This document shows positions 1 through 5,405 of a stretch of DNA of 6,863 bases, one piece after another; position 1 is the stretch's first letter, and the number at the start of each line of letters is the position of its first letter. Below the pieces are notes generated by a model that did not search any database, was not told the origin of the DNA, and worked only from the letters and a program-made list of their open reading frames with translations. Source of the DNA: Capillimicrobium sp035565675 (GTDB taxonomy: Bacteria > Actinomycetota > Thermoleophilia > Solirubrobacterales > Solirubrobacteraceae); assembly GCA_035565675.1 (NCBI GenBank), contig DATMSA010000211.1, positions 1 to 6,863 on the forward strand. Reading direction: 5' to 3'. A program made the position numbers and the translations under genes.

Positions 1-197
1 ATGGCCGGCGGCCTCCATCGATGTGGTTATCCGCCGCAGCGGCCCGAACCGATGCGACGGCCAGTCAAGCCCACGAACTTCGCTGCGCAGGCCCGCCGGC
101 CACCTATCTCACGCGGGCCGGACGCCCATAGGGGCTGAGGGCGGCGGCGGAGCTGCGCAGCAACTCTGCGGCCTAGGCTCCGTCTCCGCTTCCAGCC
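1..197. other. Upstream region of asnB, no supported gene
   Basis: I see no convincing gene here. Frame 1 is open from the window edge to a TGA at 136-138, but its composition is unremarkable and it matches no family I recognise. It could be the tail of an upstream gene or chance. A minus-strand ATG at 18-16 would give only six codons before the left edge. The stretch carries a 10-bp perfect palindrome at 152-161 (GCTGCGCAGC), nine bases of which recur at 82-90, and a short inverted repeat at 156-170 (CGCAG, 5 nt, CTGCG). These sit just upstream of a possible -10 hexamer at 174-179, so the region most likely holds the asnB promoter. Confidence 0.5.
174..179 (+). promoter_or_regulatory. Possible -10 element upstream of asnB
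   Basis: TAGGCT fits the actinobacterial -10 pattern TAnnnT and lies 18 bases before the asnB ATG, which would give a very short leader of about 12 bases. No Shine-Dalgarno is visible between it and the start codon, and I find no good TTGACA-like -35 at the usual spacing. The same hexamer recurs next to the SHOCT gene start at 2082-2087. The call rests on pattern only. Confidence 0.3.
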
Positions 198-2084
198 ATG
201 TGCGGCATCACCGGCATCCTGAACCTGGACGGGGACCCCGTCGCCCCGCGCGTCCTGCGCGCGATGGCCGACGCCGTGCGCCATCGCGGGCCCGACGGCG
301 AGGGGACCTACACCGACGGGGCCCTCGGGTTCGGGCATCGGCGGCTGGCGATCATCGACCGCACACCGGCGGCCGAGCAGCCGATGGCGACGCCGGACGG
401 GCGGTTCGTCCTCACCTACAACGGCGAGGTCTACAACTTCCAGGAGCTGCGGCGCGAGCTGGAGGCGCACGGGTGGCGCTTCCGCTCCCGCGGCGACACC
501 GAGGTCGTCCTGTACGCGCTCGCGCAGTGGGGCGAGGACGCGCTGACGCGCTTCAACGGCATGTTCGCGCTCGCCCTATGGGACCGCGACCGGCGCGAGC
601 TGCTGCTGGCCCGCGACCGCTACGGGATCAAGCCGCTGTACTGGAGCCGCCGTGGCGACGCGCTGCTGTTCGGCTCCGAGGTCAAGGCGCTGCTGGCCCA
701 CCCGGACATGCGCGTCGAGGTCGACCGCCGCGCGCTGTTGGAGTACTTCACGTTCCAGAACCTGTTCACGCGCCGCACCCTGTTCGCGGGCGTGGAGCTG
801 CTGCCGCCCGGCTCGCTGCTGCGCGTGCCCGCCGGCGACCGCGGGCCGATCGGGGAGCCGCGCGCCTACTGGGACTTCGACTTCCGCGAGCCAGACGGGG
901 GACCGGTCGACGAGCGCGAGTACCTCGAGGAGCTCGACCGGCTCTTCCGCCAGGCCGTCAACCGTCAGCTCGTCGCCGACGTGCCGGTCGGCTCCTACCT
1001 GTCGGGCGGCATGGACTCCGGCTCGATCACCGCGGTCGCCGCGCCGCAGTTCGACCCGCTGCACAGCTTCACGGTCGGCTTCGACCTGTCGTCCGCGTCG
1101 GGCATGGAGCTGGCCTTCGACGAGCGCGCGAAGGCCGAGCGCATGTCGTACCTGTTCAAGACCGAGCACTACGAGATGGTGCTGAAGGCGGGCGACATGG
1201 AGCGCGTCATGCCCGCGCTCACCACGCACCTGGAGGACCTGCGCGTCGGCCAGTGCTACCCCAACTACTACGCCGCGCGCCTGGCCTCGCGCTTCGTCAC
1301 CGTCGTGCTGTCGGGCGCCGGCGGCGACGAGCTGTTCGGCGGCTACCCGTGGCGTTACTACCGCGCGGTCGTCAACGACTCCTTCGACGACTACGTCGGC
1401 AAGTACTACGGCTTCTGGCAGCGGCTCCTGCCGCCCGACCAGATCGAGCGCGTCTTCGCGCCGGTGTGGGACGACGTGCGCGACGTCGACACCCGCGCGA
1501 TCTTCGCCGGCGCCTTCCAGACCCACGCGCCGGAGCTGACGCGCCCCGAGGACTACATCAACCACTCCCTGTACCTCGAGGCGCGCACGTTCCTGCACGG
1601 GCTCCTGCTCGTCGAGGACAAGCTGTCGATGGCGCACTCGCTGGAGACGCGCCTGCCGTTCCTCGACAACGACCTCGTCGACTTCGCCCAGACCGTTCCC
1701 GTCGGCCTGAAGCTCGGCAACCTCGGCGAGGTCGTGCGCCTGGACGAGAACGAGCCGGGCTGGAAGACCGAGCGCTTCTTCCACAACGCGCGCGACGGCA
1801 AGCTGCTGCTGCGCCAGGCGATGGAGCGCCACGTCCCGCCCGACGTGACCGGCCGCGAGAAGCAGGGCTTCGCCGCTCCCGACGCGTCGTGGTTCCGGGG
1901 CGAGTCGATCGACTACGTGCGCCGGCGCCTGCTCGACGGCGACGCGCGCATCTACGAGTTCCTCGACCGCGACGCGGTCCACGCGCTGGTCGACGAGCAC
2001 CTCGCCGGCCGCGCGAACCGGCGCCTGCTGATCTGGTCGCTGCTGTCGGTCGAGGAGTGGTGCCGGACGTTCCTGTCCACGTAG
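198..2084 (+). CDS. asnB: Asparagine synthetase, glutamine-hydrolysing (AsnB type)
   Basis: This two-domain cytosolic enzyme transfers ammonia from glutamine to an AMP-activated carboxylate, normally that of aspartate, to form asparagine. The start is fixed by MCG: Cys2 becomes the N-terminal nucleophile after Met removal. The class II glutaminase domain spans about 1-210 and shows RHRGPDG (28-34), GHRRL (46-50, Arg49), YNGEVYN (74-80) and RGDTE (98-102), the glutamine-binding set. The synthetase domain follows with the ATP pyrophosphatase loop SGGMDS (269-274), TVGFD (292-296), LSGAGGDELFGGY (371-383), SMAHSLETRLPFLD (477-490) and KQGF (555-558). All catalytic motifs are intact. The product has 628 residues against roughly 550 in E. 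coli AsnB, closer to the Bacillus and actinobacterial forms. The segment before the LSGAGGDE motif reads DLRVGQCYPNYY (347-358) rather than the more usual EPxxDPS-like run, so it may belong to a divergent subgroup, some members of which amidate other substrates. SHOCT and DUF6325 genes follow immediately. Confidence 0.93.
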   Translation: MCGITGILNLDGDPVAPRVLRAMADAVRHRGPDGEGTYTDGALGFGHRRLAIIDRTPAAEQPMATPDGRFVLTYNGEVYNFQELRRELEAHGWRFRSRGDTEVVLYALAQWGEDALTRFNGMFALALWDRDRRELLLARDRYGIKPLYWSRRGDALLFGSEVKALLAHPDMRVEVDRRALLEYFTFQNLFTRRTLFAGVELLPPGSLLRVPAGDRGPIGEPRAYWDFDFREPDGGPVDEREYLEELDRLFRQAVNRQLVADVPVGSYLSGGMDSGSITAVAAPQFDPLHSFTVGFDLSSASGMELAFDERAKAERMSYLFKTEHYEMVLKAGDMERVMPALTTHLEDLRVGQCYPNYYAARLASRFVTVVLSGAGGDELFGGYPWRYYRAVVNDSFDDYVGKYYGFWQRLLPPDQIERVFAPVWDDVRDVDTRAIFAGAFQTHAPELTRPEDYINHSLYLEARTFLHGLLLVEDKLSMAHSLETRLPFLDNDLVDFAQTVPVGLKLGNLGEVVRLDENEPGWKTERFFHNARDGKLLLRQAMERHVPPDVTGREKQGFAAPDASWFRGESIDYVRRRLLDGDARIYEFLDRDAVHALVDEHLAGRANRRLLIWSLLSVEEWCRTFLST

Positions 2085-2087
2085 GCT
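2082..2087 (+). promoter_or_regulatory. Possible leaderless promoter -10 for the SHOCT gene
   Basis: TAGGCT begins with the asnB stop codon TAG and ends six bases before the SHOCT ATG at 2094. It therefore occupies -12 to -7 if transcription starts at the A of ATG, which is the expected geometry of an actinobacterial leaderless promoter. No Shine-Dalgarno precedes this ATG within the 9-base gap. A -35 box is not evident, as is common for such promoters. If real, SHOCT-DUF6325 can be transcribed independently of asnB. Confidence 0.4.
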
Positions 2088-2093
2088 TGCGCC

Positions 2094-2405
2094 ATGTTCA
2101 GACCACGACGGCGGCCGCTGATGCGAACGGCGATGATCGGAGGGGCCGGCTACATGGCCGGCAAGAAGGCGGTGCGCGGGCAGCAGCGCGAGCAGGACCA
2201 GGAGGAGCGCCTCGCCGCGCTCGAGCAGCAGCAGGGCGCGCCCCAGGCGCCGGCCGCCCCCGCGCCGGCGGCGCCCGCCCCGGCGGCGGCTGCGCCGTCG
2301 ACCGACGTGGTCGGCGAGCTGACCAAGCTCAAGGGCCTGCTCGACGCGGGCGTGCTCACGCCCGAGGAGTTCGAGCAGGCCAAGGCCAGGGTGCTCGGCT
2401 CATGA
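2094..2405 (+). CDS. SHOCT-domain small protein
   Basis: The product is a 103-residue protein of unknown function. Residues 1-11 are strongly basic (FRPRRRPLMR), followed by a short Gly/Ala stretch (13-23, IGGAGYMAGKK) that is too short and polar-flanked to be a confident membrane helix. A charged Gln/Glu-rich helix, probably coiled coil, lies at about 30-47, and an Ala-Pro linker at about 49-69. The C-terminus (71-101) is a SHOCT domain with the typical pattern LTKLKGLLDAGVLTPEEFEQ and a closing AKARVL. SHOCT domains are short helical modules found at protein ends, often on membrane-associated actinobacterial proteins, and are thought to mediate oligomerisation or protein contacts. ATG 2094 fits the basic N-terminus seen in relatives; ATG 2121 (MRTAM) is a possible alternative. 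The stop overlaps the DUF6325 start (ATGA), implying translational coupling. Confidence 0.87.
   Translation: MFRPRRRPLMRTAMIGGAGYMAGKKAVRGQQREQDQEERLAALEQQQGAPQAPAAPAPAAPAPAAAAPSTDVVGELTKLKGLLDAGVLTPEEFEQAKARVLGS
2238..2300 (+). repeat. Ala-Pro low-complexity linker repeat in the SHOCT gene
   Basis: GCC/GCG and CCC/CCG codons alternate and encode about five imperfect PAPAA-like units (residues 49-69 of the SHOCT protein). The result is a flexible, proline-restricted spacer between the predicted coiled coil and the SHOCT domain. Such tracts vary in length between strains by slippage. Confidence 0.6.
2387..2391 (+). promoter_or_regulatory. Probable ribosome binding site of the DUF6325 gene
   Basis: An AGGG core near 2388 within the SHOCT coding sequence lies about 10 bases before ATG 2402. 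It supports choosing 2402 as the start rather than any of the far-upstream in-frame starts. Together with the ATGA overlap it suggests re-initiation or coupled translation. Confidence 0.4.
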
Positions 2406-2839
2406 GCGGCGTCGGCCCGGTCCAGCTCCTGCTCGTCGGCTTCGAGCCCGACGCGCCGCTGAAGGGCGAGATCCTCGCCGAGCTCGAGCGTCTCGCCGAG
2501 CGCGACATCATCCGCGTCCTCGACATCCTCGTGGTGCGCAAGGAGGACGACGGCCGCATCGCGATCGTCGAGGCCAACGAGGACGGCGTCGCCGTCGCGC
2601 TCACCGGCCTGCACGACGAGAGCGCCGAGCCCGCCCCGGTCCCCGCGCTCGACGTCGACGACCCCGACGTCTGGTACGTCGCCGACGAGATCCCGGCCGG
2701 CGCCACCGCCGCCGTCGCGCTGATCGAGCACCGCTGGGCGCTCGGGCTCAAGCAGGCGATGCAGGGCGCCGGCGGCCACCTGCTCGCCGAGGAGTGGATC
2801 CACCCGCTGGACCTGCAGGCGGTCGGGCTCGACGCCTGA
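2402..2839 (+). CDS. DUF6325 family protein
   Basis: The product is 145 residues of unknown function, soluble with no signal peptide or clear membrane span. Conserved blocks characteristic of the actinobacterial DUF6325 family are visible in order: GPVQLLLVGFE (5-15), GEILAELERL (22-31), DIIRVLDILVVRKEDDG (35-51), DVWYVADEIPAG (89-100), ALIEHRWALGLKQAM (106-120) and GGHLLAEEWIHPLDL (124-138). The middle (about 60-88), which in relatives I recall as often longer and Gly/Ala-rich, is short, acidic and proline-containing here. The true start is ATG 2402, because the conserved GPVQ block begins four residues later; the same frame stays open far upstream only because of high GC. SHOCT and DUF6325 genes recur side by side in actinobacteria, so a shared role, perhaps in a membrane-linked or stress-related complex, is plausible but unproven. 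Confidence 0.86.
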   Translation: MSGVGPVQLLLVGFEPDAPLKGEILAELERLAERDIIRVLDILVVRKEDDGRIAIVEANEDGVAVALTGLHDESAEPAPVPALDVDDPDVWYVADEIPAGATAAVALIEHRWALGLKQAMQGAGGHLLAEEWIHPLDLQAVGLDA

Positions 2840-2869
2840 CCGCCGCGACCCCGCTGCGGACGGCAACGT

Positions 2870-2886
2870 TCGTGGTGGGTCCACGA
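2870..2886. promoter_or_regulatory. Inverted repeat, possible operator
   Basis: TCGTGG, five bases (TGGGT), then CCACGA form a perfect 6-bp inverted repeat in the gap between the DUF6325 gene and the secreted-protein gene, 36 bases before ATG 2923. Its position fits a repressor or activator site near the promoter of the downstream gene, or a small hairpin after the DUF6325 stop. No known regulator consensus is recognised. Confidence 0.25.
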
Positions 2887-2900
2887 TGCGGGCGGCACCC

Positions 2901-2926
2901 TCGTGGGGGCAGGATCGCCCCCATGA
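2901..2926 (+). promoter_or_regulatory. Hairpin enclosing the start codon, SD-like AGGA in its loop
   Basis: Bases 2901-2910 pair with 2917-2926: ten pairs including one G-U, with GGGGGC facing GCCCCC at the top. The six-base loop AGGATC contains AGGA, eight bases before ATG 2923. The start codon itself (2923-2925) is in the lower stem. If the mRNA includes this segment, ribosome access would depend on opening the stem. Alternatively CAGGAT (2910-2915), at -13 to -8, could be a leaderless -10 element, in which case the 5' arm is not transcribed and no hairpin forms. Confidence 0.45.
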
Positions 2927-4395
2927 TTCGATGCAGCGCAGGGATCCTGCTCGGCGTCCTCGCGCTCGCCGCCGCCCCGGCGGCGAGCGCGGCGCCGTTC
3001 ACCGCCGGCACCGGCCACGACGCCCAGGTCGCGGTCGGCCCCGACGGCACCGGCCACGTCACGTGGCTCACCGACGAGGGCGGTGACGGCCGCCTCGTCT
3101 ACTGCCGCGTCCCCGCCGGCGGCGAGGCGTGCGAGCGCACCGAGACGTTCGCCTTCCCGACCGCGGGCGGCGCGGCCCAGACCGTGCACTCCACCCCGCA
3201 GGTGTTCGTGCCGTCCGACGAGCGCGTGGTGCTCGTCGCGAGCTGCTGGAACTGCGGCGCCGGCGGCACCACCAACCGCACGTACCAGTGGACGTCGAGC
3301 GATCGCGGCTCGTCTTTCGGCGCGCCGGTCGAGCGCGGCCGCGGCCTCATCGCCGACGGCCAGGGCGCGCTGCTGCCCGAGACCGACACGCTGCTGATCG
3401 TCGGCGGCGGGAAGCTCCAGGCGATGGGCGACGCGCCGCTCGGCACGCCGGAGATCACGCTCGCGACGACGCCGATCATCGAGTCGCCGGCCGTGGCGCC
3501 CGTGCCGGGCACCGACCAGGTCGTGCACGTCTCCAGCGACATGGCGCGCATGGAGCACGCCGTCTACGCCGGCCCGCAGAGCGCGGCGGCGATGGACGTC
3601 GAGGGCAACTGGCTGCGCGGGCAGCCGGTCGCCGGCGGCGAGGCCGACTCGCGCGGCGCCTCGCTGGCCGCCGGGCCCAGCGGCCTGCGCCTGGCCTTCC
3701 GGCGCGGGGGCGGCGGCAACACGATCCGCGTGAGCGCCTACGACCCGGCGACGCGCACGTTCGGCGCGCCGCAGGACGTCGTGCGCGGCGCCGGCGCCGA
3801 CGAGCCCGACCTGGCCCAGGACCCGGGCGGCGCGCTCGCGCTCGTGTGGCGGATCAGCTCCTACGGCGGGCGGCTGCGCTACGCGCGCGCCGCGACCGGC
3901 GACGGCGCGTTCAGCCCGGCGGCGATGCTGGCCCGCGGCGAGCGCTTCGCCGACCCGCAGGTCGCGGCCGGCCCGGGCGGCGGCGGCTTCGCGGTGTGGG
4001 GCGGCGCGTCGGGCGAGGTGCGGGTCACGCCGCTGCCCCCGGCCGTGTCCGCGGCCTACGGCGGGGCGATGCGGACGATCCGCGCGCGGGACGCGCGGGT
4101 GCGCTACCGGCTGCGCGTGCCGCGGGCCTGCGTGTACGCGGGACAGAGCTTCACCGCGACGCTGGGCTGGAACCGGCGCGGCGGCAGCTCGGCGCGGGTG
4201 CACCGCGTCACGTTCCGGATGGGCACGCAGACGCGGGTCGACGAGTCGGCTCCGTTCCGCCAGACGCTGACGGTCCCGGCCGACGCCGCGCCGGGAGCCC
4301 GGCTGAACGTGCAGGCTCGCGCAAGCGTCAGGGACGGCGGCCGCCCGGTCCCCGGGCGGGCGCTGACGGGCGTCGTGACGGTCTGCGACGCGTAG
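2923..4395 (+). CDS. Secreted Asp-box, probable beta-propeller protein
   Basis: The product is a 490-residue exported protein of unknown function. Residues 1-23 form a Sec signal peptide (basic start, hydrophobic core LLGVLALAAAPA, cleavage after ASA). The body consists of short beta-rich repeats of the form aVGPDGtghVtWl (36-49), with echoes at 247-259, 294-310 and 345-359, as in sialidase-like or other beta-propellers. Residues 125-132 (SSDRGSSF) match the Asp-box pattern SxDxGxxF. The C-terminal part (about 381-490) is a separate beta domain beginning RTIRARDARVRYRLRVP. The mature protein has six cysteines (61, 70, 108, 111, 403, 488); their pairing suggests disulphides, with 403-488 likely closing the last domain. 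No sialidase catalytic Arg triad or RIP motif is evident, so enzymatic activity is not claimed. ATG 2923 is chosen because it precedes the signal peptide directly; the in-frame upstream extension lacks export character. A strong hairpin follows the stop. Confidence 0.78.
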   Translation: MIRCSAGILLGVLALAAAPAASAAPFTAGTGHDAQVAVGPDGTGHVTWLTDEGGDGRLVYCRVPAGGEACERTETFAFPTAGGAAQTVHSTPQVFVPSDERVVLVASCWNCGAGGTTNRTYQWTSSDRGSSFGAPVERGRGLIADGQGALLPETDTLLIVGGGKLQAMGDAPLGTPEITLATTPIIESPAVAPVPGTDQVVHVSSDMARMEHAVYAGPQSAAAMDVEGNWLRGQPVAGGEADSRGASLAAGPSGLRLAFRRGGGGNTIRVSAYDPATRTFGAPQDVVRGAGADEPDLAQDPGGALALVWRISSYGGRLRYARAATGDGAFSPAAMLARGERFADPQVAAGPGGGGFAVWGGASGEVRVTPLPPAVSAAYGGAMRTIRARDARVRYRLRVPRACVYAGQSFTATLGWNRRGGSSARVHRVTFRMGTQTRVDESAPFRQTLTVPADAAPGARLNVQARASVRDGGRPVPGRALTGVVTVCDA

Positions 4396-4405
4396 GCGCC
4401 GACCG

Positions 4406-4435
4406 GCGGGCGCGCCCGGATTCGGGCGCGCCCGC
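4406..4435. terminator. Strong GC hairpin, likely terminator
   Basis: A 13-bp perfect stem (4406-4418 with 4423-4435) with a GATT loop starts 11 bases after the secreted-protein stop codon and ends 19 bases before the next ATG. Each arm carries the self-complementary 12-mer CGGGCGCGCCCG, so it is also a direct repeat. There is no U tract, which is common for actinobacterial terminators. It probably ends transcription of the secreted-protein gene and separates it from the oxidoreductase gene. Confidence 0.55.
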
Positions 4436-4454
4436 GCGGGGCAGTCGGCGGCCC

Positions 4455-5405
4455 ATGAAGATCGGCTTCTTCCTCTCGTGCGAGGAGTACACCCCCGCGC
4501 AGCTCCTCGACCAGGCCCGCCGCGCGGAGCAGGCCGGCTTCGACGCGCTGTGGATCTCCGACCACTACCACCCGTGGACCGGCGCGCAGGGCCAGTCGGC
4601 GTTCGTGTGGTCGATGATCGGCGCGCTGTCGCAGGTGACCACGCTCCCGGTCACCACCGGCGTCACCTGCCCGACGCTGCGCATCCACCCGGCCGTCGTC
4701 GCGCAGGCGGCGGCGACGAGCCAGGTGCTGCTCGGCGGCCGCTTCCGCTTCGGCGTCGGCAGCGGCGAGAACCTCAACGAGCACGTCCTCGGCGACCACT
4801 GGCCCGAGGCCGACGAGCGCCTGGAGATGCTCGAGGAGGCCATCGAGGTCATCCGCCTGCTGTGGACCGGCGAGCAGGTCTCCCACCGCGGCCGCCACTA
4901 CCGCGTCGAGAACGCGCGCATCTACACGCTGCCCGACACGCCGCCGCCGATCTACGTGTCGGGCTTCGGCCCCAAGGCGACCGACCTCGCCGCGCGCATC
5001 GGCGACGGCTACTGCACGACCGCCCCGGACGACCTGATCCAGCGCTTCCGCGACAACGGCGGCGGCGACAAGGTCGTCCAGGCGGGCACGAAGGTCTGCT
5101 ACGGCCCCGACCGCGACGAGCGGATCGCGACGATGCACGCGACGTGGCCCAACGACGCGCTGCCCGGCGAGCTGGCGCAGGTCCTGCCGACGCCCGCCCA
5201 CTTCGAGCAGGCCAGCCGGCTCGTGACGCCCGAGATGCTCGCCGAGGTCACGCCGTGCGGGCCCGACCTCGACGAGCACCTCGACGCGCTGCGGCAGTAC
5301 GCCGACGCCGGCGTCGACGAGCTGTACGTGCAGCAGGTCGGCGGCCAGCACGACGCGTTCTTCGACGCCTACTCGCGCGAGGTGCTGCCGCGCCTGCGGT
5401 CGTAG
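4455..5405 (+). CDS. F420-dependent luciferase-like oxidoreductase, FGD-related family
   Basis: The product is a 316-residue cytosolic TIM-barrel enzyme of the luciferase-like superfamily that should use deazaflavin F420 for hydride transfer. It opens with MKIGFFLSCEE and a helix AEQAGFDALWISDHYHPW. Asp36, His37 and Trp41 plus Glu105 (GSGENLNEH, 103-110) line up with F420-site and catalytic residues of mycobacterial F420-dependent glucose-6-phosphate dehydrogenase (Asp39, His40, Trp44, Glu109). GVTCPTLRIHPAVVAQAAAT (69-88) and PPPIYVSGFGPKATDLA (163-179) are typical of this subgroup. The three ligands of the glucose-6-phosphate phosphate group (Lys198, Lys259, Arg283 in FGD1, numbering recalled) fall on Asp192 or neighbours, Ala241 and Val265, so a different substrate is likely. 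The start gives the canonical beta-1 strand; only a weak GGCGG precedes it. The 3' end overlaps the convergent membrane-protein gene. Confidence 0.92.
   Translation: MKIGFFLSCEEYTPAQLLDQARRAEQAGFDALWISDHYHPWTGAQGQSAFVWSMIGALSQVTTLPVTTGVTCPTLRIHPAVVAQAAATSQVLLGGRFRFGVGSGENLNEHVLGDHWPEADERLEMLEEAIEVIRLLWTGEQVSHRGRHYRVENARIYTLPDTPPPIYVSGFGPKATDLAARIGDGYCTTAPDDLIQRFRDNGGGDKVVQAGTKVCYGPDRDERIATMHATWPNDALPGELAQVLPTPAHFEQASRLVTPEMLAEVTPCGPDLDEHLDALRQYADAGVDELYVQQVGGQHDAFFDAYSREVLPRLRS

Noticed and set aside
576..2000. A 474-codon minus-strand frame antisense to asnB
   Set aside because: Its composition (Val/Ala/Glu/Arg repeats, no family motif) is the usual antisense shadow of a GC-rich gene, while the + strand has complete AsnB motifs.
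23..2839. A 938-codon open frame on the + strand covering asnB, the SHOCT gene and the DUF6325 gene
   Set aside because: Only its last 145 codons (from 2402) are real DUF6325 sequence. The rest is Arg/Ala/Pro-rich translation in a shifted frame of asnB and SHOCT, kept open by high GC.
2794..2922. An N-terminal extension of the secreted protein starting at 2794
   Set aside because: It would put 43 non-hydrophobic residues before a textbook signal peptide and overlap the DUF6325 gene; ATG 2923 is far better.
2923..2940. Lipoprotein signal based on Cys4
   Set aside because: Cys4 precedes the hydrophobic core rather than following it, so it is not a lipobox.
2356..4203. A 615-codon minus-strand frame across DUF6325 and the secreted-protein gene
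   Set aside because: It crosses two well-supported + strand genes and a gap, is Arg/Ala-rich, and shows no recognisable domain.
2923..4395. Secreted protein as an active sialidase
   Set aside because: There is one Asp-box, but the Arg triad, the FRIP-like motif and the Tyr/Glu nucleophile pair cannot be identified.
3129..4454. A 5' extension of the oxidoreductase through the secreted-protein gene in the same frame
   Set aside because: The F420 family begins with MKIGFF at 4455. The extension is low-complexity Arg-rich sequence and would run through the terminator-like hairpin.
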